This document shows positions 16,838 to 25,462 of a DNA stretch of 64,000 nucleotides, in pieces. The number at the start of each line of letters is the position of its first letter. Within the stretch, counting starts at the first letter, position 1. The notes beneath the pieces are model-generated. The model made no database searches, was not told where the DNA came from, and saw only the letters and a list, made by a program, of their open reading frames with translations. The DNA lies in NCBI GenBank assembly GCA_039808885.1, contig JBDHTX010000019.1:1-64000 (forward strand). The letters run 5' to 3'. Source of the DNA: Dongia_A sp039808885. GTDB taxonomy: Bacteria; Pseudomonadota; Alphaproteobacteria; Dongiales; Dongiaceae. A program made the position numbers and the translations under genes.

Positions 16838-17533
16838 CTATTGCGCCGTAGCGAGCGCCCCGACGAAGAGAACCGGCCCGGTCGGCGCGCCGGTGGGAGA
16901 GCCGCCTTCAGGCTCCAGGCTGACCGCGAGAGTGATTCCGGTTTCGAGCAGGACGCGCTTCTCTTCCGGCACGTCGCGTTCGGTTTCGCCCGTGGCGCTG
17001 ACGAGGCCGAGCGAGACCGGGGCGCCTGAAGCCGGCACGGCCCAGAGCTCATAGGCCTGGTTCTGCAACTGGTCGACCGTGCCCGCGCGGATCAGCACCG
17101 ATTTCCGGTCCTCCCGCACCGACACGGTGAAGGCGGTTGCGCCGCCCTTGGGCGCCAGCTCGGCAACCGCAATCACGGCAGGCTGGCGCATCAGGTCGCC
17201 GATGAACAGCGCCGCCGCCAGGATCGCGGCCGCGGCGGCCAGGATGATCCAGCCGCGGCGCGATGGCTTGCCCGGCATGCCGATTTCCTGCGCGATGCGC
17301 TGCCAGAGGCCGGCCGGCGGGATTGCCGGCGGAACGGCGTCGGCCAGCGGCTGCAGGCGACGTGACCATTCCGCGACCGCGCGCGCCGCCGCCGCATCGC
17401 CGCGCAGGCGCGCCTCGAATTGCGTCCGGTCGGCGCCGGTGAGGGTCCCCAGAACGTATTCGCCGGCCAGGCCGTCGAGATCGTCCCCGCCCGGATTGCC
17501 GCCGCCCGAATTGCCGATATCGCTGTCACTCAT
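16838..17533 (-). CDS. RskA-type anti-sigma factor
   Basis: A 231-residue single-pass membrane protein. The N-terminal cytoplasmic part (DDLDGLAGEYVLGTLTGADRTQFEARLRGD) is the anti-sigma domain, one transmembrane helix (GWIILAAAAAILAAALFIG) follows at about 94-112, and the C-terminal periplasmic part ends in the RskA-like region with YELWAVPASGAPVSLGLV. It is encoded directly after the sigma gene with a 4-bp ATGA overlap, the standard arrangement for co-translated sigma and anti-sigma partners. No zinc-binding HxxxCxxC motif is visible, so it is probably not a ZAS redox sensor. Confidence 0.9.
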   Translation of the reverse strand: MSDSDIGNSGGGNPGGDDLDGLAGEYVLGTLTGADRTQFEARLRGDAAAARAVAEWSRRLQPLADAVPPAIPPAGLWQRIAQEIGMPGKPSRRGWIILAAAAAILAAALFIGDLMRQPAVIAVAELAPKGGATAFTVSVREDRKSVLIRAGTVDQLQNQAYELWAVPASGAPVSLGLVSATGETERDVPEEKRVLLETGITLAVSLEPEGGSPTGAPTGPVLFVGALATAQ

Positions 17534-18066
17534 GGCTCAAGACACTTCTTCAGCCGCTGCAGTCCGCGGCGGATCCAGCTCTTGACGGTTCCCAAGGGCG
17601 CCGCCATGCGCGCCGCCAGCTGCTCATGCGTCAGCCCTTCATAATAGGCGAGCAGGATCGACGTCTTCTGCGCGCCCTCCAGTTCCTCGACGCAGCCTTT
17701 CAGGCGCCGGGCATCGGCATTCGCCATCGCTCCTTCGAGGGGCGAGGGGCCGCTGTCCGGCTGCTCCGCCGCGGCGCTTTCGTCCAGCGGCTGCAGCGGC
17801 TTCTCGCGCCGCAGCCGGTCCAGGCATTTGTTGCGCAGGATCACCGTGATCCAGGGCAGCGCCGGCCCCAGATCGGGCTTGTAGTCCCCGGCACGCCGCC
17901 AGACGGTCACGAAGCATTCCTGCAACGCTTCCTCGGCCCAGTCGCGTCGTCTGAGGATACGCAGGGCGAGACCGAATAGTTGCGGCGAAGCAAGGCGATA
18001 CAGGCCGGAAAAGGCTTCCCGGTCGCCACCCTGGCAGGCAATCAGCATCTGGTCGGTATCGCGCAC
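17530..18066 (-). CDS. ECF-family RNA polymerase sigma factor
   Basis: Extracytoplasmic-function sigma factor of about 178 residues. Region 2 is visible in LIACQGGDREAFSGLYRLASPQLFGLALRIL and EEALQECFVTVWRRAGDY, and region 4 in KTSILLAYYEGLTHEQLAARMAAPLGTVKSWIRRGLQRLK. GTG 18066 is chosen because it gives a normal N-terminus and follows GAGGCGAGG. The frame is open to a TTG at 18177, but those residues are not sigma-like. ATG 18048 is an alternative. It is paired with the RskA-type anti-sigma gene and divergent from the caiD-like gene. It resembles the SigK/SigL type controlled by RskA proteins. Confidence 0.92.
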   Translation of the reverse strand: MRDTDQMLIACQGGDREAFSGLYRLASPQLFGLALRILRRRDWAEEALQECFVTVWRRAGDYKPDLGPALPWITVILRNKCLDRLRREKPLQPLDESAAAEQPDSGPSPLEGAMANADARRLKGCVEELEGAQKTSILLAYYEGLTHEQLAARMAAPLGTVKSWIRRGLQRLKKCLEP

Positions 18067-18234
18067 GACAAAGCCTCGCCTCTGGTCACCCTCAAACAAG
18101 GGCGGCCGTTGGTCCCCTGGAGTCAGCTCGGCGCAGCGTCGCTGGGACTTAGAGGAAGTGTCGAAATTCGTCAACAAACACTATTGTGCCGTGATACGTC
18201 GTTTTCGAACAATCGCTTAAAGGGAGCCGTCACG

Positions 18235-19035
18235 ATGAGCAGCCCGGTTCGCGTCGAAAAGCGCGGTCATGTCATGGAGGTCACGCTGGACCGCCCCAAG
18301 GTCAATGCCATAGACTTGGCGACCAGCCGCGCCCTGGGCGAGGCCTTCGTCGACATGCAGAACGATCCCAATATCCGCTGCGGCATCGTCACCGCCGCCG
18401 GCGACAGGATCTTCTGCGCCGGCTGGGACCTGAAGGCGGCGCACCAGAACGAGGAAGTCGGCAAGTGGTGGGAAACCACCGATTACGGCCCCGGCGGTTT
18501 CGCCGGCCTCACCGAGCTGTGGTCGCTCAACAAGCCGGTGATCGCCGCGGTCAACGGCCTCGCGCTGGGCGGCGGCTTCGAGCTCGCCATCGCCTGCGAT
18601 CTCATCATCTGCGCCGAGCATGTCGAGTTCGCCCTGCCGGAGCTGCCCATCGGCATCATCCCGGATTCCGGCGGCATCCAGCGCGTGCCGCGGCGCCTGC
18701 CGCACAACATCGCCATGGAGCTGCTGCTGCTTGGCCGCCGCATGAAGGCGGAGGAGGCGCTGCACTACGGCATGATCAACAAGATCGTGCCCAAGGACCA
18801 GCCGTTGGCGGCGGCGCGGGAATGGGCCGCCACCATCGCCGAGGGCGCGCCGCTCACCATCCAGGCGCTGAAGGAGGCGTTGCGCGAGATGGACGGCCAT
18901 TCCATCCGCGATTCCTTCAAGCTGATCCGCAGCGGCAAGCTGCCGATGTACGAGAAATCGCTGCTGTCGGAGGACGCCAAGGAAGGCGTCCGTGCCTTCT
19001 CGGAGAAGCGCAAGGCGAATTTCCAGGGGCGCTGA
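18235..19035 (+). CDS. caiD: CaiD-like crotonase (carnitinyl-CoA dehydratase / enoyl-CoA hydratase)
   Basis: A 266-residue crotonase-fold enzyme. The match to carnitinyl-CoA dehydratase is close: VTLDRPKVNAIDLATS, the oxyanion segments FCAGWDLKAA and GLALGGGFELAIACD, the DYGPGGFAGLTELW loop, and ALPELPIGIIPDSGG. CaiD interconverts crotonobetainyl-CoA and L-carnitinyl-CoA. ATG 18235 follows a strong AAAGGGAG site. It is divergent from the sigma factor gene and separated from the rest of the carnitine genes by the surface protein, so it could instead be a general enoyl-CoA hydratase. No caiB or caiC is present in the window. Confidence 0.78.
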   Translation: MSSPVRVEKRGHVMEVTLDRPKVNAIDLATSRALGEAFVDMQNDPNIRCGIVTAAGDRIFCAGWDLKAAHQNEEVGKWWETTDYGPGGFAGLTELWSLNKPVIAAVNGLALGGGFELAIACDLIICAEHVEFALPELPIGIIPDSGGIQRVPRRLPHNIAMELLLLGRRMKAEEALHYGMINKIVPKDQPLAAAREWAATIAEGAPLTIQALKEALREMDGHSIRDSFKLIRSGKLPMYEKSLLSEDAKEGVRAFSEKRKANFQGR

Positions 19036-19132
19036 ACCCCCCGGCCAGGCCTCTGGCGGACGGGAATGAAAATCGGCGCCGGCTGCGGGAGCAACCGGCC
19101 CCGAAGCGTTTGGTGGGGCCAAACCTAGGCGA

Positions 19133-22100
19133 TCAGCCGATTTGGGCGGTCAGTTGGTTGCTGATCTCAACCACTGCCTGGTGAACCGGGTCACTCCAAG
19201 CGTAGGTGGTGAACTCGTCGCCGGAGTCGACCACCTGCCAATGGTGTCCCGAACCGTCGCCGGACAAGGTCACAACATCGCCCTTGTCGCCGACCACGGT
19301 CAGGCGATGATCGGCATCGGTCATGTCGAGCACGTCGACGATCGACAGGGCGACCTTGTTGCCGCCGAAGCCGGTCATGTCGATGGCCTCGACATTGTCG
19401 AGCTTCGCGAAATCGGAGTGGCCCAGGCTGTCGTTGTTGCGGGCCAGGTGCAGCGTGTCGTGGCCGGTGCCGAAATCGAGATGGCCGGCCAGGCCGCTGT
19501 TCAGATACAGGTGGTCGTCGCCCGAGCCGAGCGCGTTCTGGTTCGCCGCCAGCTGGGACGAGGAGATCTCGTAGCTGTTGGCGATGCCGATATGGGCATG
19601 GCCGACATTCGAGGTCAGGCCGCCCTCGTCGACGATGCTGTAGTCGATGTTGCGGTCGCCCTCGGCCTTGCTGCTGGTCGAGAAGGTGATCGAATTGACG
19701 AAGCTCTCGTACTGGTCGACCGTCTCGCCTCCGGTCTTGCCGGTGATCGTGATCGTCACGTCGTTGCCGCTATGCGCCACGTTCACGTTGAACAGGCCGC
19801 TGGCGGGGACGTTGAGCGCGTCGCCGGACTGGAAGCCGCTGCTGTGGATGACCGCCTGCGACAGGGCGTGGCTGTCGATGTCGGAGAAATCAACGCTCGG
19901 CTGCACCACGCTCTGGGTCGTCTTGACCACGTTGTAGGTGCCGAGATTGACGCTGAACACCACGTCGTTGTAGTCGCGATCGCCGCCGCCGTTCAGGTCC
20001 TCGACACCGATCAGCAGCTGGCCGCTCGAGCTGGAGCTGACGCCGGACGCCATGTGGTCGATGTCCTTGCCGCCGTTGAAGTCGGTGTTGAGCGTCTTGT
20101 CGTGGCTGAAGAAGACGTCGCCGTTCATCTGGCTGTTGCCGACATAGACGTGGCCATTGCCGTTGGCGTCGACCTTGATGGAAAGCTGGCTGGCGATGGC
20201 GTCCATGGCCGCGGCCTGGTTGGCCGCGCCGGCGGCGGCATTGCCCAGCAGCTTGGTGTTGGTGCTGTCCGCGGCGCCGTTGGAGACGGTGAAGAAGCCG
20301 ACATGGGTGCCGGCCGCCATGGCGCCGAGCGAGACCGTGTTGGACTGCGCGTAGCCGAGGAAGTCCTTGACCATCGTGGACCCGAGCTTGCCTTCGGTGG
20401 TGGCCGAGGCGTCCAGCCAGATGAACTTGACCGAGCCGGGGATGATGTTGCCCTTGTCGTCGTACTGGTAGGTGCCGACCATGTTGCGGTTGCCGGCGGC
20501 TTCCTTCTGGAAGGTCACCGTCACCGTGGTCGGCGCGGTGAGCGTCATGTTCGACGCGGCGACGCCGTTCAGCAGGCTCGCGCTCGGCACTTTCACGCCG
20601 GCGCTGTCGTTGCTGTAGAGGTAGGCGCCGACGGTGGCATCGGCCGACGGATTGTAGGCCGTACTGGTGTTGACGATGTGGGTCTCGGCGCTGCCGTCCT
20701 TGACGGTGACGACCGGCGCCTCGTTCACGTTGGCGACGGTGACCGTGAAACTCTGCTGGATCGAATGGCCGGCGCTGTCGGTGGAGGTGACCTTCAGGCT
20801 GACGCTGGGCTCGGTCTCGTAATCGAAAGCGATGCCGCTCTTCAACTGGAGCTGGCCGTTGACCACCTGGAAGCGGCTGTCGGAAACCTGATAGCTGAAG
20901 GTGTCGCCGGCATCCGGGTCGACGGTCGTCAGCTGGCCGATGGCGGCGCCTGGCGCGTTCTCCGCGACCGTGGCGTTGGACAGCAGGATCGCCGTCGGCG
21001 CTTCGTTCACATCTGTGACATTGACCGTGACGATCTGCGAGATCTCGTGGCCGGCCTTGTCGGTCGCGGTGACCGTGACGTCAACACTGGGTTCCGCCTC
21101 GTAGTTGAGCGAAACGCCGCTTTTCAGCTTCAGCTGGTTGTCGACGACTTCAAAGCGGCTGTCAGAGACGGTGAAGGTCTGGCTGTCGCCGGCATCGGGA
21201 TCAATGACCGTCAGATTGCCGACGACGGCGCCAGCCGCGTTTTCGGCGACCTGGTGATGGTCGATCGACATGGCCGTCTGCGCCTCGTTGACGTCGCCGA
21301 CGCCGATGGTGAACTGCTCGGAGATGCTATGGCCGCCCTGGTCGGTGGCGGTCACGGTCACATTGACCACCGGCTCGCTCTCGAAGTCGAGCGCGACCCC
21401 GTCCTTCAGCTTGAGCTGGCCGTCGACCACCTCGAAGCGGCTGTCCGAGACGGCAAAGGTCTGGCTGTCGCCGGCATCCGGGTCCACCACCGTCAAATTG
21501 CCGATCACCGCGCCGGCGGCGTTCTCGGCCACGTAGGCACCGTCGAGCGACAAGGCGGTCTGCGCCTCGTTGACGTCGCCGACGCCGATGGTGAACTGCT
21601 CCGAGATGCTATGGCCGCCCTGGTCGGTGGCGGTCACCGTCACGTTGACGAGCGGCTCGCTCTCGAAGTCGAGCGCGATGCCGTCCCTCAGCTTGAGCTG
21701 GCCATCGACCACCTCGAAACGATTGTCGGAGACGGCGAAGGTCTGGCTGTCGCCGGCATCCGGATCGACCACCGTCAAGGTGCCGATCACGGCGCCCGGG
21801 ACGTTTTCCTGGACGGTCATGTTGTCCAGGCCGATGTCGGTCTGCGCCTCGTTCCGGTCGAGGATGTCGACGCGCACGGGCTGCGATTGAGTTTCGCCGC
21901 TGCGCGATGTGGCGGTGACGACGAGATCGACGTAGGGCTCGCTTTCGTGGTCGAAGCTCTCGCCGGCCTTCAATTGCAGGATGCCGTCGACCACCTCGAA
22001 GCGGGGGTCGGAGACCTGGAACGTGAAGTCCTGCGGGTCGCCGTCCAGCATCCGGCCCAGCTCGCCGCCGGACTGGTTTTCCGGCATCTGCCACTGGTCG

Positions 22101-22534
22101 TGGCTGCTCCAGGCGAACGCGATGGCGGACATGCCGTCGGCGGCGAGCGTTTCCTTCTCGTCTGCCGGTTTCGGGTCGCCGTCGATGGTGCCGTATTGCA
22201 GCGAGGTATTGCCGAGCGTGCCTGCGCCCTGGCGGGCGACGAATTGGTCGGCGGAGTCGCTGAAGGCGCGGAACGAGCCTGGGGTGTTGGCGCCCGCCGG
22301 GCCGAAATTGCCGGTGCCGGTCGGGCCGGCGGCGGTGGTGAGATCGGTCAATCCGCGGTCGGCGTCGGCCAGCAGCGCGGCGACATCAACCTGATGCCCG
22401 TCCGGCAGCATGAGATTGCCGTTCAGCGCGTCCAGGCGGACCGTTTCCAGGATGTTGCCGCGCTGGTCGCGGACCACAACCTCGCGGTCGGTAATCTCGA
22501 GACTGTAGTTGCCGAGAGAAAGCCGGTCGGACAC
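19133..22534 (-). CDS. Large cadherin-repeat surface or secreted protein with DUF4114 domain
   Basis: About 1133 residues. GTG 22534 is preferred because GGGAG lies 7-8 bases upstream; the frame also opens at TTG 22552. Residues 1-145 form a low-complexity N-terminal region without a classical signal peptide. Residues about 150-620 are five cadherin-like repeats of about 96 residues, each with AENAxGAVIGxLTVVDPDAGD and VNEAxT signatures. Residues about 640-910 include a DUF4114 domain ending VEDLNGGGDRDYNDVVFSV. The C-terminus (LGSGDDHLYLNSG, DFGTGHDTLHLARNNDS) looks like a type I secretion target region. A large calcium-dependent adhesin exported by a type I system is likely, but no such exporter is in the window. 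Confidence 0.85.
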   Translation of the reverse strand: MSDRLSLGNYSLEITDREVVVRDQRGNILETVRLDALNGNLMLPDGHQVDVAALLADADRGLTDLTTAAGPTGTGNFGPAGANTPGSFRAFSDSADQFVARQGAGTLGNTSLQYGTIDGDPKPADEKETLAADGMSAIAFAWSSHDQWQMPENQSGGELGRMLDGDPQDFTFQVSDPRFEVVDGILQLKAGESFDHESEPYVDLVVTATSRSGETQSQPVRVDILDRNEAQTDIGLDNMTVQENVPGAVIGTLTVVDPDAGDSQTFAVSDNRFEVVDGQLKLRDGIALDFESEPLVNVTVTATDQGGHSISEQFTIGVGDVNEAQTALSLDGAYVAENAAGAVIGNLTVVDPDAGDSQTFAVSDSRFEVVDGQLKLKDGVALDFESEPVVNVTVTATDQGGHSISEQFTIGVGDVNEAQTAMSIDHHQVAENAAGAVVGNLTVIDPDAGDSQTFTVSDSRFEVVDNQLKLKSGVSLNYEAEPSVDVTVTATDKAGHEISQIVTVNVTDVNEAPTAILLSNATVAENAPGAAIGQLTTVDPDAGDTFSYQVSDSRFQVVNGQLQLKSGIAFDYETEPSVSLKVTSTDSAGHSIQQSFTVTVANVNEAPVVTVKDGSAETHIVNTSTAYNPSADATVGAYLYSNDSAGVKVPSASLLNGVAASNMTLTAPTTVTVTFQKEAAGNRNMVGTYQYDDKGNIIPGSVKFIWLDASATTEGKLGSTMVKDFLGYAQSNTVSLGAMAAGTHVGFFTVSNGAADSTNTKLLGNAAAGAANQAAAMDAIASQLSIKVDANGNGHVYVGNSQMNGDVFFSHDKTLNTDFNGGKDIDHMASGVSSSSSGQLLIGVEDLNGGGDRDYNDVVFSVNLGTYNVVKTTQSVVQPSVDFSDIDSHALSQAVIHSSGFQSGDALNVPASGLFNVNVAHSGNDVTITITGKTGGETVDQYESFVNSITFSTSSKAEGDRNIDYSIVDEGGLTSNVGHAHIGIANSYEISSSQLAANQNALGSGDDHLYLNSGLAGHLDFGTGHDTLHLARNNDSLGHSDFAKLDNVEAIDMTGFGGNKVALSIVDVLDMTDADHRLTVVGDKGDVVTLSGDGSGHHWQVVDSGDEFTTYAWSDPVHQAVVEISNQLTAQIG
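20711..22130 (-). repeat. Five tandem cadherin-like repeats, 288-bp period
   Basis: The DVNEA-type junctions recur at about 20720, 21005, 21285, 21573 and 21850, about 288 bp (96 codons) apart. The second and third repeats in protein order (starting near 21577 and 21289 on the plus strand) are nearly identical at the DNA level over more than 200 bp, including silent positions, while the outer repeats have diverged. This indicates recent duplication or gene conversion in the middle of the array. Confidence 0.9.
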
Positions 22535-22801
22535 GTTGCCGCTCCCATCCAAGTTCTACAGAAGACCTTGAGACAGGCGCGGCGTATGCGTTAGAGACGA
22601 CCCAGGGATTCCTATATATCAGCGTGTAGTTAGGACAACGAAAGGCGAAGGCGTATAGAATGCTGTGGAGTTGTTAGCGCGCCGTTTACCAATCGGGCAG
22701 GATGTCCGCTCGCGCGGCACCGTCGAACGCACACCTGGATATTGGCACTGCCCCTGGAATGGTAGCCGGCGCCCTTTGGGCCAAATGTCGGGCAAAACCG
22801 C

Positions 22802-23680
22802 TCAGTGTCCGGGCGACCACTCGATGGCGATCGACCCGTCCTTGCTCTTCACCTTGGCGCTGTGCTTGCCCAGCACGCCCGGATAGGGACCGAGCACTTC
22901 GGGCAATGCCGTGCCGCCCAGCAAGCTGACCTGGCGCGAGGCGGCCCCCTGCATCGAGCTGTTGCTTGGCAAGGTCAATGGCGGCGGCGCAATCAGCTTG
23001 TAGGTCGTGGTGCCGTCGATGAGGTCCGTCTGGATGAACAAGCCCGGCCAGGAATTGTCCGCGACCGGGCCGGCGGCGGCCACGGTGACGGTATCGGTGT
23101 AGGCGCCATCGCCGCCTTCGCCACCCGGATCGCTGGTCACGTAGGTGTCGTTCGCCTGCATCTTGCCGGTGCAGCTTTGCGGATTCCATTGCTGGTAGCG
23201 CACCGGGCCGAGGTCTGGCTGCAGCTTCTGCGCCGCCTGCGCGCCGGCCTGCATCTGGCCCTGTTGCGCCAGGAAATTCGGATCGTTGGCCATCTTCATC
23301 GCCAATGCGGTCAAGCAGGCCTCGTCCGCGCCGCACTTGTTGGCCTCGGCCTCAATCTGGGCGGCGTAGTCCTGGCTGCCGCTCATCTGCTGCGCCAGAG
23401 CCTCGCCCTGGGCGGCGGAGTTTTGCGCGGCGGCCTCCTGTTGCGCCGTGGGGCCGTCCCAGCTGAACGAGGAGGGTGCAAGGGCCAGCATCGAGCATTG
23501 CGCGTTGAGGACATGCTCGATGGCGGTGCTGGCGAATTCGCCCTTGCTGGTCTCTTTCACCACGACCTTGAAATTCATCGTCGTGGTGGCGCCTTCGGCC
23601 GCCGGCTCGATCGCCGCGGCGATGTTCGACGCCCATGGAAGTCCAAAGGCCGCGACGGCGGCCAGAATTCGGCGCTGCAT
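22802..23680 (-). CDS. Secreted protein of unknown function
   Basis: A 292-residue protein not recognised as a known family. MQRRILAAVAAFGLPWASNIAAA is a clear signal peptide, and the ribosome site GGGAGG is excellent. Mature regions: a possible beta-rich N-terminal part (TTTMNFKVVVKETSKGEFAST), an Ala/Gln-rich helical stretch at about 80-150 (QQEAAAQNSAAQGEALAQQM, QQGQMQAGAQAAQK), and a beta-rich C-terminal part with WPGLFIQTDLIDGTTTYKLIAPP. Four cysteines (in QCSML, NKCGAD, EACLT, SCTGK) could form disulfides. It lies 267 bp upstream of the cadherin-repeat gene on the same strand, so the two may be linked, but this is inference. Confidence 0.75.
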   Translation of the reverse strand: MQRRILAAVAAFGLPWASNIAAAIEPAAEGATTTMNFKVVVKETSKGEFASTAIEHVLNAQCSMLALAPSSFSWDGPTAQQEAAAQNSAAQGEALAQQMSGSQDYAAQIEAEANKCGADEACLTALAMKMANDPNFLAQQGQMQAGAQAAQKLQPDLGPVRYQQWNPQSCTGKMQANDTYVTSDPGGEGGDGAYTDTVTVAAAGPVADNSWPGLFIQTDLIDGTTTYKLIAPPPLTLPSNSSMQGAASRQVSLLGGTALPEVLGPYPGVLGKHSAKVKSKDGSIAIEWSPGH

Positions 23681-23786
23681 GATGCCTCCCCGGAAGCTGC
23701 ACGGGAGAGGCTAGGGCGGAAATGTGTCGCGGGCAATCCCTTCGGCCGAGACTGTGACCGTCGTCATTCGGCTGGCGGATCGTGGC

Positions 23787-24959
23787 CTATTCAAGCGGGC
23801 GCAGCACGCTGCGCGAGATGATGTGGCGCTGGATTTCCGAGGTCCCGTCCCAGATGCGCTCGACCCGCGCGTCGCGCCACAGCCGCTCGACGCCGACTTC
23901 CTCCATCAGTCCCATGCCGCCGAAGATCTGCACCGTCTGGTCGGTGACGCGGGCCAGCATCTCGGTCGCATAGAGCTTGGCCATCGCATAGTCGGCATCG
24001 GTGACGCTGCCCTGATCGGTCTTCCAGGCGGTCTGCAGGCACAGCAGGTTGGCGGCCTCGATCTCGGTCGCCATGTCGGCCAGCTTGAAGGAGGTGCCCT
24101 GGAACTTGCCGATGGTCTGGCCGAACTGCTTGCGCGTGGCGGCCCAGCCGGCCGCCATCTCGAGCGCCCGCTGGGCCCGGCCGACGCATTGCGCGGCGAC
24201 GGTCAGCCGTGTCGCGCCCAGCCACTGGTTGGCGACGTCGAAGCCGCGATGGACTTCCCCCAGGACCTGGTTCTTGTGGACCCGGCAGTCGTTGAACACC
24301 AGTTCGCAGTGATGGAACCCGCGATGCGAGACCGAATGGGGTCCGGGGCGGACATCGAGGCCGGGCGTGCCCTTGTCGACCAGGAAGGTGGTGATCTTTT
24401 TCTTGGCGCCGCCGCCGGCATTCTTGGCGCCGGTCTCCTCGCTGCCGCTGGCGGCGAACAGCACGATGAAGTCGGCGACATCGGCATAGGAGATGAAATG
24501 CTTGGTGCCGTTGATGACGAACTCGTCGCCATCGGCCTCGGCGCGGGTCTGCATCGAGCGCAGGTCGGACCCGGCATTGGGCTCGGTCAGCGCCAGGCAC
24601 TCGACCCGCTCGCCGCGGATCGCCGGCAGCAGATAGCGCTCGATCTGGTCGCCCTGGCAGGCGCGCAGGATGTTGCTGGGCCGCGCCACGGCATATTGCA
24701 GGGCGAAGGAGGTGCGGCCGAGCTCGCGCTCCATCAGCGTCAGGGCCACGTGGTCGAGGCCGCCGCCGCCCAGCTCCTCCGGCATGTTGGCGGCGTAGAA
24801 GCCGGCCTTGATGGCCGCGCTGTTGATCTGCTGGATCAGCTCCGGCCGCACCTTGTTGGTGCGCTCGACCTCTTCCTCATGCGGCTTCAGTTCCGCCGCG
24901 ACGAAGGCGCGGACGCTGTCGACCAACATCTGCTGTTCCGAGGTGAGGCCGAAATCCAT
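23787..24959 (-). CDS. Acyl-CoA dehydrogenase
   Basis: A 390-residue flavoenzyme oxidising an acyl-CoA to its 2-enoyl form and passing electrons to ETF. Typical segments are LALTEPNAGSDLRSMQTRAE (FAD/substrate site), FVINGTKHFIS, RKQFGQTIGKFQGTSFKLADM and QIFGGMGLMEEVGVERLWRD. The segment that usually supplies the catalytic base reads IWDGTSEIQR, with Asp where classical MCAD-type enzymes have Glu (YEGT). It is the last gene of the minus-strand carnitine set, 9 bp after the thioesterase. The substrate is unknown; a betainyl or acyl-CoA derived from acylcarnitine side chains is possible. Confidence 0.9.
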   Translation of the reverse strand: MDFGLTSEQQMLVDSVRAFVAAELKPHEEEVERTNKVRPELIQQINSAAIKAGFYAANMPEELGGGGLDHVALTLMERELGRTSFALQYAVARPSNILRACQGDQIERYLLPAIRGERVECLALTEPNAGSDLRSMQTRAEADGDEFVINGTKHFISYADVADFIVLFAASGSEETGAKNAGGGAKKKITTFLVDKGTPGLDVRPGPHSVSHRGFHHCELVFNDCRVHKNQVLGEVHRGFDVANQWLGATRLTVAAQCVGRAQRALEMAAGWAATRKQFGQTIGKFQGTSFKLADMATEIEAANLLCLQTAWKTDQGSVTDADYAMAKLYATEMLARVTDQTVQIFGGMGLMEEVGVERLWRDARVERIWDGTSEIQRHIISRSVLRPLE

Positions 24960-24968
24960 GACGTCTCT

Positions 24969-25460
24969 CTATTTCTTCTTCGGCAAGCCGATCGCTCGGC
25001 CGGAATAGCGGGGCAGGGGCAGCGCCTGATGCGCCGCCATGATCTCGGTGAGCCTGGCGGCGACCTCGGGGCGGAACGGCGCCGTCTTCGGCTCGTCCGA
25101 ATTGTCGATGTTGGCCAGCATGAACTCGGCCGCCGCCGCGATCTCGTCCCCCAGCCGAGCTGTATGCATGGTGTGATAGAGCTGGTAGCGCTTCTGGTCG
25201 AAGCCGATCAGCTGGGTCCGGATCTCGACCTCTTCGCCCTGCTTCACCTCGCGCAGGTAGTTCACATGCGCCTCGAGGGTGTAGATCGTCGTCTTCGTCG
25301 CGCGCCGCTCCGCATCCGACATGCAGATCCAGTCCTGGAAAGCATCGCTCGCCAGGCTGAAGATCACGACGTAGTAGCCGTCATTCAGGTGGTTGTTGTA
25401 GTCCACCCATTCCGGCTTCACCGTCTTGCGCAGGACGCTGAGCGGCGCCGTGATCTTCAT
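24969..25460 (-). CDS. Hot-dog thioesterase, probable betainyl-CoA thioesterase
   Basis: A 163-residue single hot-dog domain. Visible features are KPEWVDYNNHLNDGYYVVIFSLASDAF (the Asp/His-containing catalytic helix region of 4HBT-type thioesterases), TLEAHVNYLREVKQGEEVEIRTQLIGFDQKRYQLYHTM and AAAAEFMLANID. In some bacteria this domain is fused to L-carnitine dehydrogenase. Here the two genes are separated by only 2 bp, which supports hydrolysis of betainyl-CoA to glycine betaine and CoA as its role. Cdh gene lettering differs between studies, so no symbol is given. Confidence 0.85.
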   Translation of the reverse strand: MKITAPLSVLRKTVKPEWVDYNNHLNDGYYVVIFSLASDAFQDWICMSDAERRATKTTIYTLEAHVNYLREVKQGEEVEIRTQLIGFDQKRYQLYHTMHTARLGDEIAAAAEFMLANIDNSDEPKTAPFRPEVAARLTEIMAAHQALPLPRYSGRAIGLPKKK

Positions 25461-25462
25461 GT

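Noticed and set aside
20711..22130. Regular repeats considered as a CRISPR array
   Set aside because: The period is 288 bp, the repeats are in frame and encode cadherin-like domains, and there are no short spacers or cas genes.
19142..22594. A 1150-codon open frame antisense to the cadherin-repeat gene
   Set aside because: It mirrors a repeat-rich, G+C-rich coding strand, has no recognisable domain, and its translation is low-complexity Val/Asp/Gly-rich. High third-position G+C keeps antisense frames open.
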